Counted from the stretch's first letter, positions 17,589 to 26,785 are shown. The stretch is DNA of 64,000 nt from Sulfuricurvum sp. (GCF_023229695.1 NZ_JALNYS010000004.1:120682-184681); one strand, 5' to 3'. Made by a program: numbers and translations. The notes: generated from the letters alone by a model not told the origin.

Positions 17589-17864
17589 ATGTCCTTTGGA
17601 TTTTTGATCGGAAGTATTGCCGGGATTATTGCCGGTTTCGGTGTGCTGAGTTTTACGTTTAGTATGGTTATTGCCGTGGGTGCGGGATTTATTTTCAGTA
17701 TGGCAATCCTTGAAAGTCCCGTATTGGCTATGGCTGCCTATCTTGGGGTAGAGACCGTGTTTCACGGTAGCGTTACGCAATACGGAGCAGGTATTGTCGC
17801 AGTGGCGATAGTGGCCGCGTTGATTAATCGGTATAAGGCTAAGAAAGAGCCAAAAAAATTCTAA
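17589..17864 (+). CDS. Small membrane protein, paralogue 1
   Basis: The 91-residue product has three hydrophobic segments: FLIGSIAGIIAGFGVLSF, MVIAVGAGFIFSMAIL and ILESPVLAMAAYLGVETVF running to IVAVAIVAALI. It ends in a basic tail KAKKEPKKF. The family is not known to me. It is clearly related to the protein at 18440-18700 (shared AGIIAGFG, LAYLG/AAYLG and YGAGIVAVAI/YSAAIVAIAI). The ATG at 17589 is preferred over the one 15 bases upstream because GGAAGGGG lies at the right distance. A role in the inner membrane near the cyclic-di-GMP protein and a YjfB-like gene is conceivable but unproven. Confidence 0.75.
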   Translation: MSFGFLIGSIAGIIAGFGVLSFTFSMVIAVGAGFIFSMAILESPVLAMAAYLGVETVFHGSVTQYGAGIVAVAIVAALINRYKAKKEPKKF

Positions 17865-17882
17865 TTTAGTGGTATACTTTTT

Positions 17883-18027
17883 AACTGATGTTACGCACTT
17901 TTCGGGCAAAGCCCGTAAAGTGGCAGGGACTAGGGTCCCTACAACCCCCTAAAGCTACCCGCATCTTCCGGATGCGGGAGATTACTAACCTTGTCGCACT
18001 TGTTTAGACAAGCTGCGTAAGGTCAGT
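17883..18027. repeat. TTACGCAC-ended hairpin repeat, copy B
   Basis: Ends are AACTGATGTTACGCAC and GCTGCGTAAGGTCAGTT, near-perfect inverted copies. Internal palindromes are CGGGCAAAGCCCG, GGGACTAGGGTCCC and CCCGCATCTTCCGGATGCGGG. It begins 18 bases after the stop of the preceding gene and precedes the YjfB-like gene. It is the clearest full-length copy, about 145 bases. Confidence 0.85.
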
Positions 18028-18063
18028 TTTTAATATATAACAATCGAAAAAAAAGGAATTTTA

Positions 18064-18249
18064 ATGGATGCAATAAGCACAAACGAAGGATCAGGAGCCG
18101 GAATCTATGCAATGAAAAAAGCAATGGAAGTTCAAAGTGAAGGGGTGTTAAAGGTGCTTGAAAGCGCAAAGACGGATGTTTCCCCCCTAAATCAGAGCTC
18201 AGGTTCGTCTCTTACCGGTATGGGGCAAACAATCGATATTAAAGCGTAA
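18064..18249 (+). CDS. YjfB-like putative motility protein
   Basis: The 61-residue protein resembles the YjfB family of small putative motility proteins. It has an N-terminal Ser/Gly segment, a helix AMKKAMEVQSEGVLKVLESA, a proline/serine linker and the characteristic end MGQTIDIKA (family members end GxNIDxxx). The ribosome-binding site AAAAAGGAATT is close to the ATG. The function of the family is unproven; association with flagella is inferred from other genomes. It is flanked by two copies of the dispersed repeat and by two paralogous membrane-protein genes. Confidence 0.65.
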   Translation: MDAISTNEGSGAGIYAMKKAMEVQSEGVLKVLESAKTDVSPLNQSSGSSLTGMGQTIDIKA

Positions 18250-18265
18250 AAAACAAGCACACCAT

Positions 18266-18405
18266 AATTGATGTTACGCACTTTCTGGGCAAAGCCCATA
18301 AAGTGGCAGGGGACAAATTGTCCCCTGCACCCCCCTGAAGCTACCCGCATCTATCGGATGCGAGAGACTTGAGACACTTGTTAGAGCAAAGTGCGTAAGG
18401 TCAGA
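18266..18405. repeat. TTACGCAC-ended hairpin repeat, copy C
   Basis: AATTGATGTTACGCAC at the left and GTGCGTAAGGTCAGAC at the right are inverted. Internal hairpins include TGGGCAAAGCCCA, GGGGACAAATTGTCCCC and CGCATCTATCGGATGCG. It starts 16 bases after the YjfB-like stop and could form the end of that transcript. Confidence 0.85.
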
Positions 18406-18439
18406 CAATAAAATAAACACGGTTGGTGAGGAGTTGTCA

Positions 18440-18700
18440 ATGTCATCGAGTTTTCTTCTTGGTATTCTGGCGGGTATTATTGCTGGATTTGGTATTACGG
18501 GATTTACCTCCAACTTTATTTGGGCGGTGGCAGGCGGTTTTGTTGTTGCGGTCGTCATGTGGGAAGGGCCGATATTCGGAATGCTGGCGTATTTGGGAAT
18601 AGAGTATTATTTTCGTGGAGGGCTCACCGAATACAGCGCGGCGATTGTTGCTATTGCGATTCTTTCGACATTGTTGCGAAAACGGTATGATCGGACATAA
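18440..18700 (+). CDS. Small membrane protein, paralogue 2
   Basis: The 86-residue protein has three hydrophobic stretches and is a paralogue of the protein at 17589-17864 (shared LLGILAGIIAGFGITGF, MLAYLGIEYYF and YSAAIVAIAIL). The start at ATG 18440 is chosen because GTGAGGAG at 18426-18433 sits six bases upstream, better than the in-frame TTG at 18434. The C-terminus is short and basic (RKRYDRT). Duplication around a YjfB-like gene and repeats suggests a local amplification. No function is known to me. Confidence 0.75.
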   Translation: MSSSFLLGILAGIIAGFGITGFTSNFIWAVAGGFVVAVVMWEGPIFGMLAYLGIEYYFRGGLTEYSAAIVAIAILSTLLRKRYDRT

Positions 18701-18734
18701 ACGGTGAACTTCTCTCGGTTTCTCTATAGTATTG

Positions 18735-18811
18735 ACTGACCTTACGCACCTTGTTTAAACAAGTGCGAAAATATTCCGGGCAAATCCCGGAAAAAACGTA
18801 ATATCCTCCGA
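18735..18811. repeat. Shortened TTACGCAC repeat, copy D
   Basis: ACTGACCTTACGCACCTTG at the left is followed by TTCCGGGCAAATCCCGGAA and then ACGTAATATCC, a decayed right end. The middle hairpins of the longer copies are missing, so this is a roughly 77-base deletion derivative. It lies between the membrane-protein gene and the convergent DUF481 gene. Confidence 0.6.
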
Positions 18812-18817
18812 TAAAAT

Positions 18818-19573
18818 TTAAAAGCTCCAGAGAAGCGTTGTCAGATAGGCCGTGTCCTCTTTTTTGATACCGATTGCCGGCTGGGTATCATAGAGGTATT
18901 TTCCACTCAGGCTCAGGCTCAGTTTAGCGTAAAGGGGGGCGATCATTTCGATGGTCTGGGACGAGGTATAATCACCTCCGTGCGCGAAGGAAGGCTGATA
19001 ATAGCCGAGATAGCTCACCCTTAATCCGCCGATGAATTTTTTGGTGTAGGCGATATACGTGTTGAGACGGGTATTGTTTTCATTGGGATTGATAGCGGGA
19101 TAGGTGTAATCAATTTTTTCATAGAACGGACCCGCTCCCACATACCCTTTTCCCCACTCATCGGAATTAAAAAAACGGAGTCGCAGCCCTGCACCTGCAA
19201 GGGAACGTTCGTTGATCGCTTTGAATTTATCTTGTTCCGACTGAACGAAAAGTTCTCCTGTCCAGTTTTTCCCCTCCTCAAGCGCATGGATAGTACGGAT
19301 ATGGAGATAAATCTTATCTTCGTTTTTTACCCCTTTGGATTTACCGTAATCGTAAGTGAGTGCCCCCCATGTCAAATATTTTTCACCCTGATCGTACTGT
19401 AATCGAACCCCTAATGCGTAGTCCTCTTTTTGGGTATTACCGCTTTTTGAGCTGAGTGCTCCGGAGATATTGCCGGATATACCCGGATTTGCACCGATAT
19501 CGACCGGAGCGATACTGACCAGAGCAAACAAAGTAGTGGAGAACAAACAAATCAACACAATGGCATAACGCAT
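18818..19573 (-). CDS. DUF481-type outer-membrane protein
   Basis: The 251-residue protein has a signal peptide (RYAIVLICLFSTTLFALVSI). Alternating polar and hydrophobic strands run throughout and the protein ends in Phe, as expected for an outer-membrane barrel. The C-terminal segment LYDTQPAIGIKKEDTAYLTTLLWSF resembles the end of DUF481 (salt-induced outer-membrane protein) members. Repeated YDYGKSKG and YLGYYQPSF strands support a barrel. It is monocistronic, convergent to the small membrane-protein gene and divergent from the GH57 gene. Function unknown. Confidence 0.7.
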   Translation of the reverse strand: MRYAIVLICLFSTTLFALVSIAPVDIGANPGISGNISGALSSKSGNTQKEDYALGVRLQYDQGEKYLTWGALTYDYGKSKGVKNEDKIYLHIRTIHALEEGKNWTGELFVQSEQDKFKAINERSLAGAGLRLRFFNSDEWGKGYVGAGPFYEKIDYTYPAINPNENNTRLNTYIAYTKKFIGGLRVSYLGYYQPSFAHGGDYTSSQTIEMIAPLYAKLSLSLSGKYLYDTQPAIGIKKEDTAYLTTLLWSF

Positions 19574-19705
19574 GAAAAACCTTTTTGTAATGTAAAAATT
19601 GTAGTATATCGAGCTAAAGAATGGGCAACGTGGTTTGCGCCATCATAAATACGGTCACCATTTTTGAGATTTGTGTTATGATACAACCCATTATGGAGGG
19701 GTAAA

Positions 19706-21778
19706 ATGGGAAAAAAACTTTATCTTAATTTTCTCTGGCACATGCATCAGCCTTATTATAAGGATGACATGGCGGGATATTATGCGATGCCATGGGTTTA
19801 TTTGCATGCCATCAAAGACTACTACGATATGGTGTGGTATCTCAGTAGCCATCCGAAGCTCAAAGCAACGTTTAATCTTGTCCCTTCACTCTTAGTACAG
19901 TTACACGATTACGAAACAACTGCGGTCAATGATCTGTTTATCCGTACCCTTTCCAAAGAGGTAGAATTACTTTCGAACGAAGAGCGTCTTTATCTGATGG
20001 AATTTCTTTTTTTCGCCCAAAAAGAGACGATGATTGCACCGATAGGACGATATGCGGAATTGTACCGAAAAGTGGAGAATAACAAAAACACCAAAGAGCG
20101 GGTTAAATTGCTTGAAGATAACGAGTTATTGGATCTTGAAGTCTGTTTTTTATTGGCATGGTGCGGAGAATATTTACGTGAAAACTCTCCCTTGGTTCAG
20201 AAACTTCTGACGCAGTACTATTTTACACCGGAGGAAAAGAGGGGACTTCTTGAAGAGCTTGCCGATTTTATCAAGCAAATTGTCCCTTTTTATAAGCGCT
20301 TGCAGGAAAACGGACAGATTGAGATATCAACAACCCCCTTTTACCACCCTATTATGCCGCTCTTGATGGATCCGAATAATGCCGCTCTGGCCAATAGCAA
20401 TGTCCTTATGCCGAATAATCCGCTTGCTTTTCAAGAAGACGCTGATGAACATGTATCCCGGGCTATCGCTTATTATGAAGAGCTTTTTGGCAAAAGGCCA
20501 AAAGGGGTATGGCCCTCGGAAGGATCGGTGGACAATGAATCACTCTCCCGCTACATCGGTCATAATCTTGTATGGGCCTGTACCGATGAAGCGATTTTAT
20601 TCAAGAGTGTTCCGGAATCTTATCGTGAATTGATTTACGGGCGATGTCGTCTGAAAAACAGCGAAGGGGAGATTGCTCTGGCTTTTAGAGATCGCAGTTT
20701 GAGCGATGCGATCGGATTTGACTACAGCCGTATGAATCCCGAAGCAGCCGCATCCGATTTTATCGGGAGACTTCGAAGAATCTATGAAGGGGAAGAGGGT
20801 TCCCGTCAAATCAATGTGATTTTAGACGGTGAGAATGCATGGGAGTTTTACCGGAAAAACGGCAAAGATTTTTTTGATGCCCTGTATCGTGCTCTGGAAA
20901 GTGCGGATTGGATTGTCACACAAACCATGAGTCAAGCATCTGTAAATCCGGAGGTAAGAGAGATTGTGATCGATTCCATTATCCCGGGAAGTTGGATTAA
21001 CGGTGATTTCGCCATCTGGATGGGTCAAGAAGAGAAGAACCGGGCGTGGGAACTCCTTTATCAGGCAAAACGTGATTTTGATAAGGTTCGCGGATCGTTG
21101 GATGCGGATGCGGTCAAATTCATACGAAAAGAGCTGATGATCGCGCAGGGAAGCGATTGGTACTGGTGGTTCGGGGATACCCACTACACGGTACAAAAAG
21201 GGGAGTTTGACCAACTCTTTCGAAAACACCTCAAAAATATCTATCTTCTGATGAATCAGGCTATTCCCGAAAATTTGTATGTTCCGTTGATTACCTATCA
21301 GACGCATGAGGTTCATACCTTACCTAAAAATACGATTACGATCGGAAATAACGGGCTGCATAGCTCTTTTTTTGAATGGATGGGAGCGGGTGAGTTTAAT
21401 CTAGAAAAAATGGGGAGCGTTATGGACAGCTCTACCCCATTTGTAAAAAAAGTGTTGTATGGAAATGACACCAAAAAATTCAACATTGCTTTGGTCGGAA
21501 ATTTTGATACATTAAATGATAAAACACGGATTCTAATCCACTTGGATGGGGTGGTATACGGTGAATTTCCTTTTAAATATACACTGAGCGATACGATGAT
21601 GATTCGGAGCGGAAAGAGTTTTGTAGAGATATCGGTTCCCATAGAGACGCTTCCGGGAGAGCATTTTGATCTTGGAATACTCCTTGCACAAGGGGGTGAA
21701 ATGCTTCAAAATATCCCATTTCACGGGGCACTGACCATCGATATGTCGAACCGTTTTCCAGGGCATTGGTTTATTTAA
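19706..21778 (+). CDS. Glycoside hydrolase family 57
   Basis: The 690-residue protein is a GH57 enzyme acting on alpha-glucans. The first conserved region is FLWHMHQPYY at residues 8-17. The third, WPSEGSVDNE near residue 272, carries the nucleophile Glu, and the fourth, ILDGENAWEFY near residue 372, carries the acid/base Asp. A C-terminal beta-rich domain follows (about 520-690). There is no signal peptide, so it works on cytoplasmic glucan, probably glycogen. It has its own upstream region (132 bases, divergent from the DUF481 gene). Specificity (amylase, branching or debranching) cannot be settled by reading. Confidence 0.88.
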   Translation: MGKKLYLNFLWHMHQPYYKDDMAGYYAMPWVYLHAIKDYYDMVWYLSSHPKLKATFNLVPSLLVQLHDYETTAVNDLFIRTLSKEVELLSNEERLYLMEFLFFAQKETMIAPIGRYAELYRKVENNKNTKERVKLLEDNELLDLEVCFLLAWCGEYLRENSPLVQKLLTQYYFTPEEKRGLLEELADFIKQIVPFYKRLQENGQIEISTTPFYHPIMPLLMDPNNAALANSNVLMPNNPLAFQEDADEHVSRAIAYYEELFGKRPKGVWPSEGSVDNESLSRYIGHNLVWACTDEAILFKSVPESYRELIYGRCRLKNSEGEIALAFRDRSLSDAIGFDYSRMNPEAAASDFIGRLRRIYEGEEGSRQINVILDGENAWEFYRKNGKDFFDALYRALESADWIVTQTMSQASVNPEVREIVIDSIIPGSWINGDFAIWMGQEEKNRAWELLYQAKRDFDKVRGSLDADAVKFIRKELMIAQGSDWYWWFGDTHYTVQKGEFDQLFRKHLKNIYLLMNQAIPENLYVPLITYQTHEVHTLPKNTITIGNNGLHSSFFEWMGAGEFNLEKMGSVMDSSTPFVKKVLYGNDTKKFNIALVGNFDTLNDKTRILIHLDGVVYGEFPFKYTLSDTMMIRSGKSFVEISVPIETLPGEHFDLGILLAQGGEMLQNIPFHGALTIDMSNRFPGHWFI

Positions 21779-21899
21779 TCAAGGCAGCCTTGTGAGGAAG
21801 GAAATCACTCTTTCATAAAATTTAAGAGGGGCAACCTTTCAGGAAGCATCCCTTCGGGAGCGCTTCGCTTGTTTTTGGGGGTACGTAAGATCAGTAAAT

Positions 21900-22056
21900 A
21901 ACTGACCTTACGCATAGTATTGGTTTTAGCCATTCAAAGTTGCCTTTGGCTTCGTCATTCCCGACTCGATCGGGAATCTAGCTCTCTCTTATGGGGATGG
22001 ATCCACGGGTCAAGCCCGAGGATGACGGAAAACGAATCGAGTGCGTAACATCAGTT
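21900..22056. repeat. TTACGCAC repeat copy E with nested GTCAT element
   Basis: The left end AACTGACCTTACGCA and right end GTGCGTAACATCAGTT match the family, but the interior is replaced by a GTCAT...ATGAC element (21954-22026). That element has two hairpins, CCCGACTCGATCGGG and CGGGTCAAGCCCG. A decayed further end (ACGTAAGATCAGTAAAT) lies just to the left at about 21883-21899. The element fills the gap between the two GH57 genes (21779-22073). Confidence 0.75.
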
Positions 22057-22073
22057 AATAATAAGGGGTATTC

Positions 22074-24122
22074 GTGGGGATTACACATTTTCTTTTTGGT
22101 ATACATTGCCATCAACCGGTCGATAATTTTCATGAAGTTGTGGATGATGCCATTGCTAAATCCTACCGCCCTTTTTTTGAAGTGGCGAGCCGTTACGAAT
22201 CATTTCGTTTTTCTGTCCATTTTAGCGGTTGGCTGTTAGAGTTTATTCAAACCCGCGATCCGGAGCTGTTTTCCCTTATGCAGGAGATGGCGCGAGGGGG
22301 GAGAATCGAGTTTTTTAGCGGAGGGTTCTATGAACCGATCCTTTCGGCAATTCCCCGAAAAGAGCGGATCGATCAGGTGAATAAGCTTAACACGTATATT
22401 CAAAAATATTTTGATCAGACTCCAAGAGGGCTCTGGCTAACCGAACGGGTATGGGACAGCTCTCTTGTCGGGGATATGAGAGAGTGCGGTATTGAGTACA
22501 TGGTAGTCGACGATTACCATTTCATCAGTACCGGGTTTGATGCCGAAAATCTTTACGGCTATTATCTCACCGAAAACGGCGGAGAGACAATGGCACTCTT
22601 TCCTATTAATAAAACACTTCGATATCTGATACCGTTTAAAGGTGCTCAGGGGGTTAAGGAGTACTTGTCCGCTTTGTCTGCGACGGAGGATAGGGCGGCT
22701 GTTTTATTCGATGACGGTGAAAAATTCGGCGCTTGGCCAAAAACGTATGAATGGGTGTATGAGTCGGGATGGCTGGAACAATTTTTAGCAGGGTTGGCCG
22801 GAGCGCCAGAGGTGTTATCATCGACTTACAGCGATTATTTTGACTCCCACAAGCCGTTGGGACTTGCTTATCTCCCCCCATACTCTTATTTTGAGATGGG
22901 GGAATGGAGTTTGACCCCTCACGATGCGATAATGCTGGAGAAGATAAAAGGGAGTTTGAGTGAATATTCCGAAGAGAGTGTTTCAAAATTTGTAAAAGGG
23001 TCTATCTGGAAAAACTTTCTGGTCAAATATTACGAAAGCAACCATATCCATAAACGTTCTCTTGAACTTTCTGCTGTGCGTAACGAGGTTAATAATAGTG
23101 ATTTTGATGAGTGGCTTTTTAAAGCCCAGACCAATGACGCATTATGGCATGGCGTATTCGGAGGGCTTTATCTTCCGAATTTACGTGATAATGCCTATCG
23201 CTTTATTATTGAAGCGGAAAATATCCGTTACAAGGAGAGAGAATCCATTCTGGAAATCAATGATTTTAATATGGATGGATATGATGATGTAAAGTTTATC
23301 GGAAACCGTTACATTGCCCTTTTTGACAGTCGTATCGGGGGGCAAATGAATGAATTCGGATTAAGAGAGACCTGTTTCAATTTGCAAAACACACTAAAGC
23401 GCTACGTTGAGCCTTATCATGAGGCAATTATGAATCCAAACATACGAGGTGAGGAGGAGGTAAATGAAGGAATTACGACCATTCATGCCCTCTCCACTGA
23501 AAAAATGGAGGGGCTTAAAGAGTTACTGATTGCCGATTGGTATCATAAAAATTCTTTTATCGATCATATTAGCGATGAATCGTTCGATGAAAATAGATTC
23601 AAAGAGTGCAGTTTTCCTGAATACGGAGATTTCGTCAACACCCCTTTTACCCTTAAAAAGGGAGAAAAAATTTTTACCGCCGTATTTGAGCGCAGAGGCG
23701 GTGTGTATGCAGACGGGGTTAAATATTCGGCGACATTGACGAAACACTACCGTTTTACGGATGAGGGGATAGGTTTTGAGATCTCTTTGGAATCGGAGTA
23801 TACGGGGAGTCTGATGTACTGCATGGAGATGAATTTTCATTTTGCCGAACTTCATAAAGTCAACTTTAACGGCATCGGTATCGAGAACGGTTGCATCACG
23901 TTAGCGGGAGATACCCTTGAGATCGACGATCCCTATACGGCGACAACCGTGACGATCACGGTTAGAGAAGGAGAAAAAATTATTCTGTCGCAAATCGATA
24001 CGGTATCCCAGAGTGAAATCGGATTTGACCTCACAAATCAGGGAGTTTCAATCGCATTTGTAGTACCGTATCAAAAAAGTTTTAACGTCACCGGCAGTAT
24101 GACGTTGAAAACAAAGGGATAA
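22074..24122 (+). CDS. GH57 alpha-amylase / 4-alpha-glucanotransferase
   Basis: The 682-residue protein matches GH57 glucanotransferases and amylases of the Pyrococcus/Thermococcus type. Motifs are FGIHCHQPVDNF at residues 8-19, EFFSGGFYEPILSA near 73, GLWLTERVWD with the nucleophile Glu near 120 and FDDGEKFGAWP with the acid/base Asp near 208. The C-terminal half (from about 390) fits the DUF1925/DUF1926 beta domains that always accompany this subgroup. The GTG start at 22074 follows AAGGGG. The stop is followed after two bases by the galT-like gene, so the two are co-transcribed. Confidence 0.9.
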   Translation: MGITHFLFGIHCHQPVDNFHEVVDDAIAKSYRPFFEVASRYESFRFSVHFSGWLLEFIQTRDPELFSLMQEMARGGRIEFFSGGFYEPILSAIPRKERIDQVNKLNTYIQKYFDQTPRGLWLTERVWDSSLVGDMRECGIEYMVVDDYHFISTGFDAENLYGYYLTENGGETMALFPINKTLRYLIPFKGAQGVKEYLSALSATEDRAAVLFDDGEKFGAWPKTYEWVYESGWLEQFLAGLAGAPEVLSSTYSDYFDSHKPLGLAYLPPYSYFEMGEWSLTPHDAIMLEKIKGSLSEYSEESVSKFVKGSIWKNFLVKYYESNHIHKRSLELSAVRNEVNNSDFDEWLFKAQTNDALWHGVFGGLYLPNLRDNAYRFIIEAENIRYKERESILEINDFNMDGYDDVKFIGNRYIALFDSRIGGQMNEFGLRETCFNLQNTLKRYVEPYHEAIMNPNIRGEEEVNEGITTIHALSTEKMEGLKELLIADWYHKNSFIDHISDESFDENRFKECSFPEYGDFVNTPFTLKKGEKIFTAVFERRGGVYADGVKYSATLTKHYRFTDEGIGFEISLESEYTGSLMYCMEMNFHFAELHKVNFNGIGIENGCITLAGDTLEIDDPYTATTVTITVREGEKIILSQIDTVSQSEIGFDLTNQGVSIAFVVPYQKSFNVTGSMTLKTKG

Positions 24123-24124
24123 GG

Positions 24125-25156
24125 GTGTCACAGTTTAGGTTTTGCCGTCTTACGGAACAGAGGGTTATCATTGCCGAAAACAGACTTCGAAAACCGGATA
24201 TGTTTCTCAGTGCTTTGGACCATTATTTTGACGATGATGTTGCGAATTGTCCGTTTGAATACGGCAATGAGCACCTTTCGGGGCACGAGATATTTGCCAT
24301 CCGGGATAACGGAAGCGAAAAAGATACGGTCGGATGGAAAACGCGGGTCGTTCCGAATCTCTATCATGCTTTAAGTACGGACGAAGAAAAAAAAAGCCGT
24401 CGTATCGGTTTTTGCGAATCGGAAAATGGGGTAGGTGCCCATGAAGTAATTATTGAGACCCCTAATCACACCGCATCGATGGACCAATATACGATCGAAG
24501 AGTTTGAAAACTATATAAAAACGATTATTGCGCGTATGGATGACTTGAAAAATGATATCCGTCTGGAGTACATTCAGGTATTTAAAAACTGTGGGAAATA
24601 TGGGGGTGCATCAATGCCGCATCCCCACTCTCAGATTATTGCCACCCCTTTTATCCCCAAAAATATAAAAGAACAGTTAAAGATACAGAAAAGCTATTTT
24701 CTCAAACACGGTCGTTCATTAATGGGGGATATGGTAGAAGAAGAGATCCGTGTCAATGAGCGGGTTATTTATGAGAACGGTACTTTTCTCGTATTTACCC
24801 CCTATGCATCAGCGTTCCCTTTTGAAGTGATGGTTGCACCAAAGCACTCCATTGCGATGATGACCGAGCTGACACAGTATCAAATCAATGATCTTTCCTT
24901 GGCAATGGCATTTTTGTTTAAGCGCCTTTATCGTGAATTGGGAAATTTCCCTTTTAATCTCCATTTTTTCAATATCCCTCCGATGAACAATCGAAATGAA
25001 CCCGAATTTTTTTATAAGATGGATGAGTATGGCCGTTTCTTTGTCCGAATTACGCCGCGAATCTACCAGATTGGGGGATTTGAACTTTCAACCGGAATGC
25101 ACATTAATCCCATTGCGCCGGAACTGGCAGCGAAACGGTTAAAAGAAGAGAGGTAG
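24125..25156 (+). CDS. galT: Galactose-1-phosphate uridylyltransferase-like
   Basis: The 343-residue protein belongs to the GalT branch of the HIT superfamily. The active-site segment is GGASMPHPHSQIIATPF near residue 161, with the His-Pro-His nucleophile intact, and the C-terminal NFPFNLHFFNIPPMN segment also fits. The N-terminal zinc motif CPFCxGNE of many members reads CPFEYGNEHL here, so one zinc ligand is missing. The GTG start sits two bases after the GH57 stop. With two GH57 genes this probably handles a sugar phosphate arising from alpha-glucan turnover; an ADP/UDP-glucose phosphorylase role is an alternative. Confidence 0.85.
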   Translation: MSQFRFCRLTEQRVIIAENRLRKPDMFLSALDHYFDDDVANCPFEYGNEHLSGHEIFAIRDNGSEKDTVGWKTRVVPNLYHALSTDEEKKSRRIGFCESENGVGAHEVIIETPNHTASMDQYTIEEFENYIKTIIARMDDLKNDIRLEYIQVFKNCGKYGGASMPHPHSQIIATPFIPKNIKEQLKIQKSYFLKHGRSLMGDMVEEEIRVNERVIYENGTFLVFTPYASAFPFEVMVAPKHSIAMMTELTQYQINDLSLAMAFLFKRLYRELGNFPFNLHFFNIPPMNNRNEPEFFYKMDEYGRFFVRITPRIYQIGGFELSTGMHINPIAPELAAKRLKEER

Positions 25157-25162
25157 GCTCCT

Positions 25163-26785
25163 ATGATCATCAAAGCAAATCGAGTGGACATCCGTTCTCA
25201 TTCCGTCGTTCCGGTATCCATGGAAATCGAAGAAGGAGTTATTGTCTCCATTACCGAAATAGAGGAGGAGTGTTCCACCTATATTCTCCCCGGATTCATT
25301 GACGCCCATATCCATATAGAAAGTTCGATGCTTATTCCCAGTGAGTTCGCCCGTTTGGCGGTGCGTCACGGTACGGTAGCAACGGTTTGTGATCCTCACG
25401 AAATTGCCAACGTTTTGGGGATGGCGGGTGTTGAATTTATGATCAAAAACGGGGAAGAGAGCGGATTTAAATTTTATTTCGGCGCATCTCCTTGTGTCCC
25501 CGCAACGCCGTTCGAGACCAGCGGTGCTATTTTGGACACGGATGCGGTTCGTACATTGCTTGCCAATCCGAAAATAAAATTTTTAAGCGAGGTGATGAAT
25601 TTTCCGGGGGTACTTTCCGGTGATCCGGATATGCTGCAAAAAATCGAAGCGGCACGCACTATCGGAAAACCGGTAGACGGGCATGCCCCGGGGTTGCAAG
25701 GAGAGGAGCTGGAACGCTATATTGCTGCAGGGATTACGACGGATCATGAGGCATTCACCTACGAGGAGGGGCGTGAAAAGCTTGAGAAGGGGATGAAGAT
25801 CATTATTCGAGAGGGATCGGCAGCTAAAAATTTCGATGCTCTCCATCCTCTGATTGAATATTTCTATGATGATTTGATGTTTTGTAGTGATGACGCTCAT
25901 CCGGACGATCTTTTACAGGGACATATCAATACGATGGTTCGCCGCGCTATCCAAGAGGGGCACAACCTTTTTCATGTTTTGCAGATCGCCTGTATCAATC
26001 CGATTCTCCATTACGGGTTGGATGTAGGGATGCTCCGTCCGGGTGATCCGGCCGACTTTATCGAAGTGGCCGATTTGTCGGAGTTTGCGATTGTAAGGAC
26101 ATTTATCGACGGGAAGATCGTTGCCGACATCAAAGAGTCGCTATTGCCGCAGCTCACAGTAGCAGCCGTTAATAACTTTCACACAACATTAAAATGTGCC
26201 GAAGATTTTGCGGCACCCTGTTGTGAGAATACCGAAGTGATTCAGGCAATCGATCACGAGCTCATTACCCATGAGATGCAGGCGCATCTGTACTGTAGCA
26301 AAGATCACAGCTTCGGCGATCCGGAACACGATATTTTAAAAATTACGGTCATCAATCGCTATGAGGATACCGCTCCTGCCGTAGCGTATGTAAACGGTTT
26401 CGGTCTCAAAAAAGGGGCCATCGCCTCCAGCGTTGCTCACGATTCACACAATATCATTGCCGTCGGATGCAGTGATGAAGAGATAGCCGCCGCAGTCAAT
26501 TTGATAATTACGTCGCAGGGGGGGATTAGCGCGGTTGAGGGAGACAATCACAAAGTTCTTCCCCTCGATATCGCGGGGATTATGAGCAGTCATGATGCCT
26601 TCGAGGTAGCTGAAGCGTATAACTTTTTAAGCCGATATGTTACCGAAACACTGGGTTCGTCTTTGAGTTCCCCTTTTATGACCTTGTCGTTTATGGCTTT
26701 GCTGGTGATTCCGGAGCTGAAACTCAGTGACAAAGGGCTTTTTGACGGACGCAGTTTTCATTTTATCCATCCGTGTAAAATTTAG
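25163..26785 (+). CDS. ade: Adenine deaminase
   Basis: The 540-residue enzyme converts adenine to hypoxanthine. It has the amidohydrolase metal motif LPGFIDAHIHIESSML near residue 50, the DPHEIANVLG segment typical of adenine deaminase, VDGHAPGLQG near 172, and the CSDDAHPDDL segment near 237. The C-terminal domain with SHDSHNIIAVG is also characteristic. The length is near that of family members (about 550-600). It starts six bases after the galT-like stop, so it is translated from the same message, which is an odd pairing of purine salvage with sugar genes. Confidence 0.93.
   Translation: MIIKANRVDIRSHSVVPVSMEIEEGVIVSITEIEEECSTYILPGFIDAHIHIESSMLIPSEFARLAVRHGTVATVCDPHEIANVLGMAGVEFMIKNGEESGFKFYFGASPCVPATPFETSGAILDTDAVRTLLANPKIKFLSEVMNFPGVLSGDPDMLQKIEAARTIGKPVDGHAPGLQGEELERYIAAGITTDHEAFTYEEGREKLEKGMKIIIREGSAAKNFDALHPLIEYFYDDLMFCSDDAHPDDLLQGHINTMVRRAIQEGHNLFHVLQIACINPILHYGLDVGMLRPGDPADFIEVADLSEFAIVRTFIDGKIVADIKESLLPQLTVAAVNNFHTTLKCAEDFAAPCCENTEVIQAIDHELITHEMQAHLYCSKDHSFGDPEHDILKITVINRYEDTAPAVAYVNGFGLKKGAIASSVAHDSHNIIAVGCSDEEIAAAVNLIITSQGGISAVEGDNHKVLPLDIAGIMSSHDAFEVAEAYNFLSRYVTETLGSSLSSPFMTLSFMALLVIPELKLSDKGLFDGRSFHFIHPCKI

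Noticed and set aside
12780..18405. CRISPR-like array from the repeated palindromes
   Set aside because: Copies are long, unevenly spaced between genes and have inverted ends; there are no regular spacers or cas genes.
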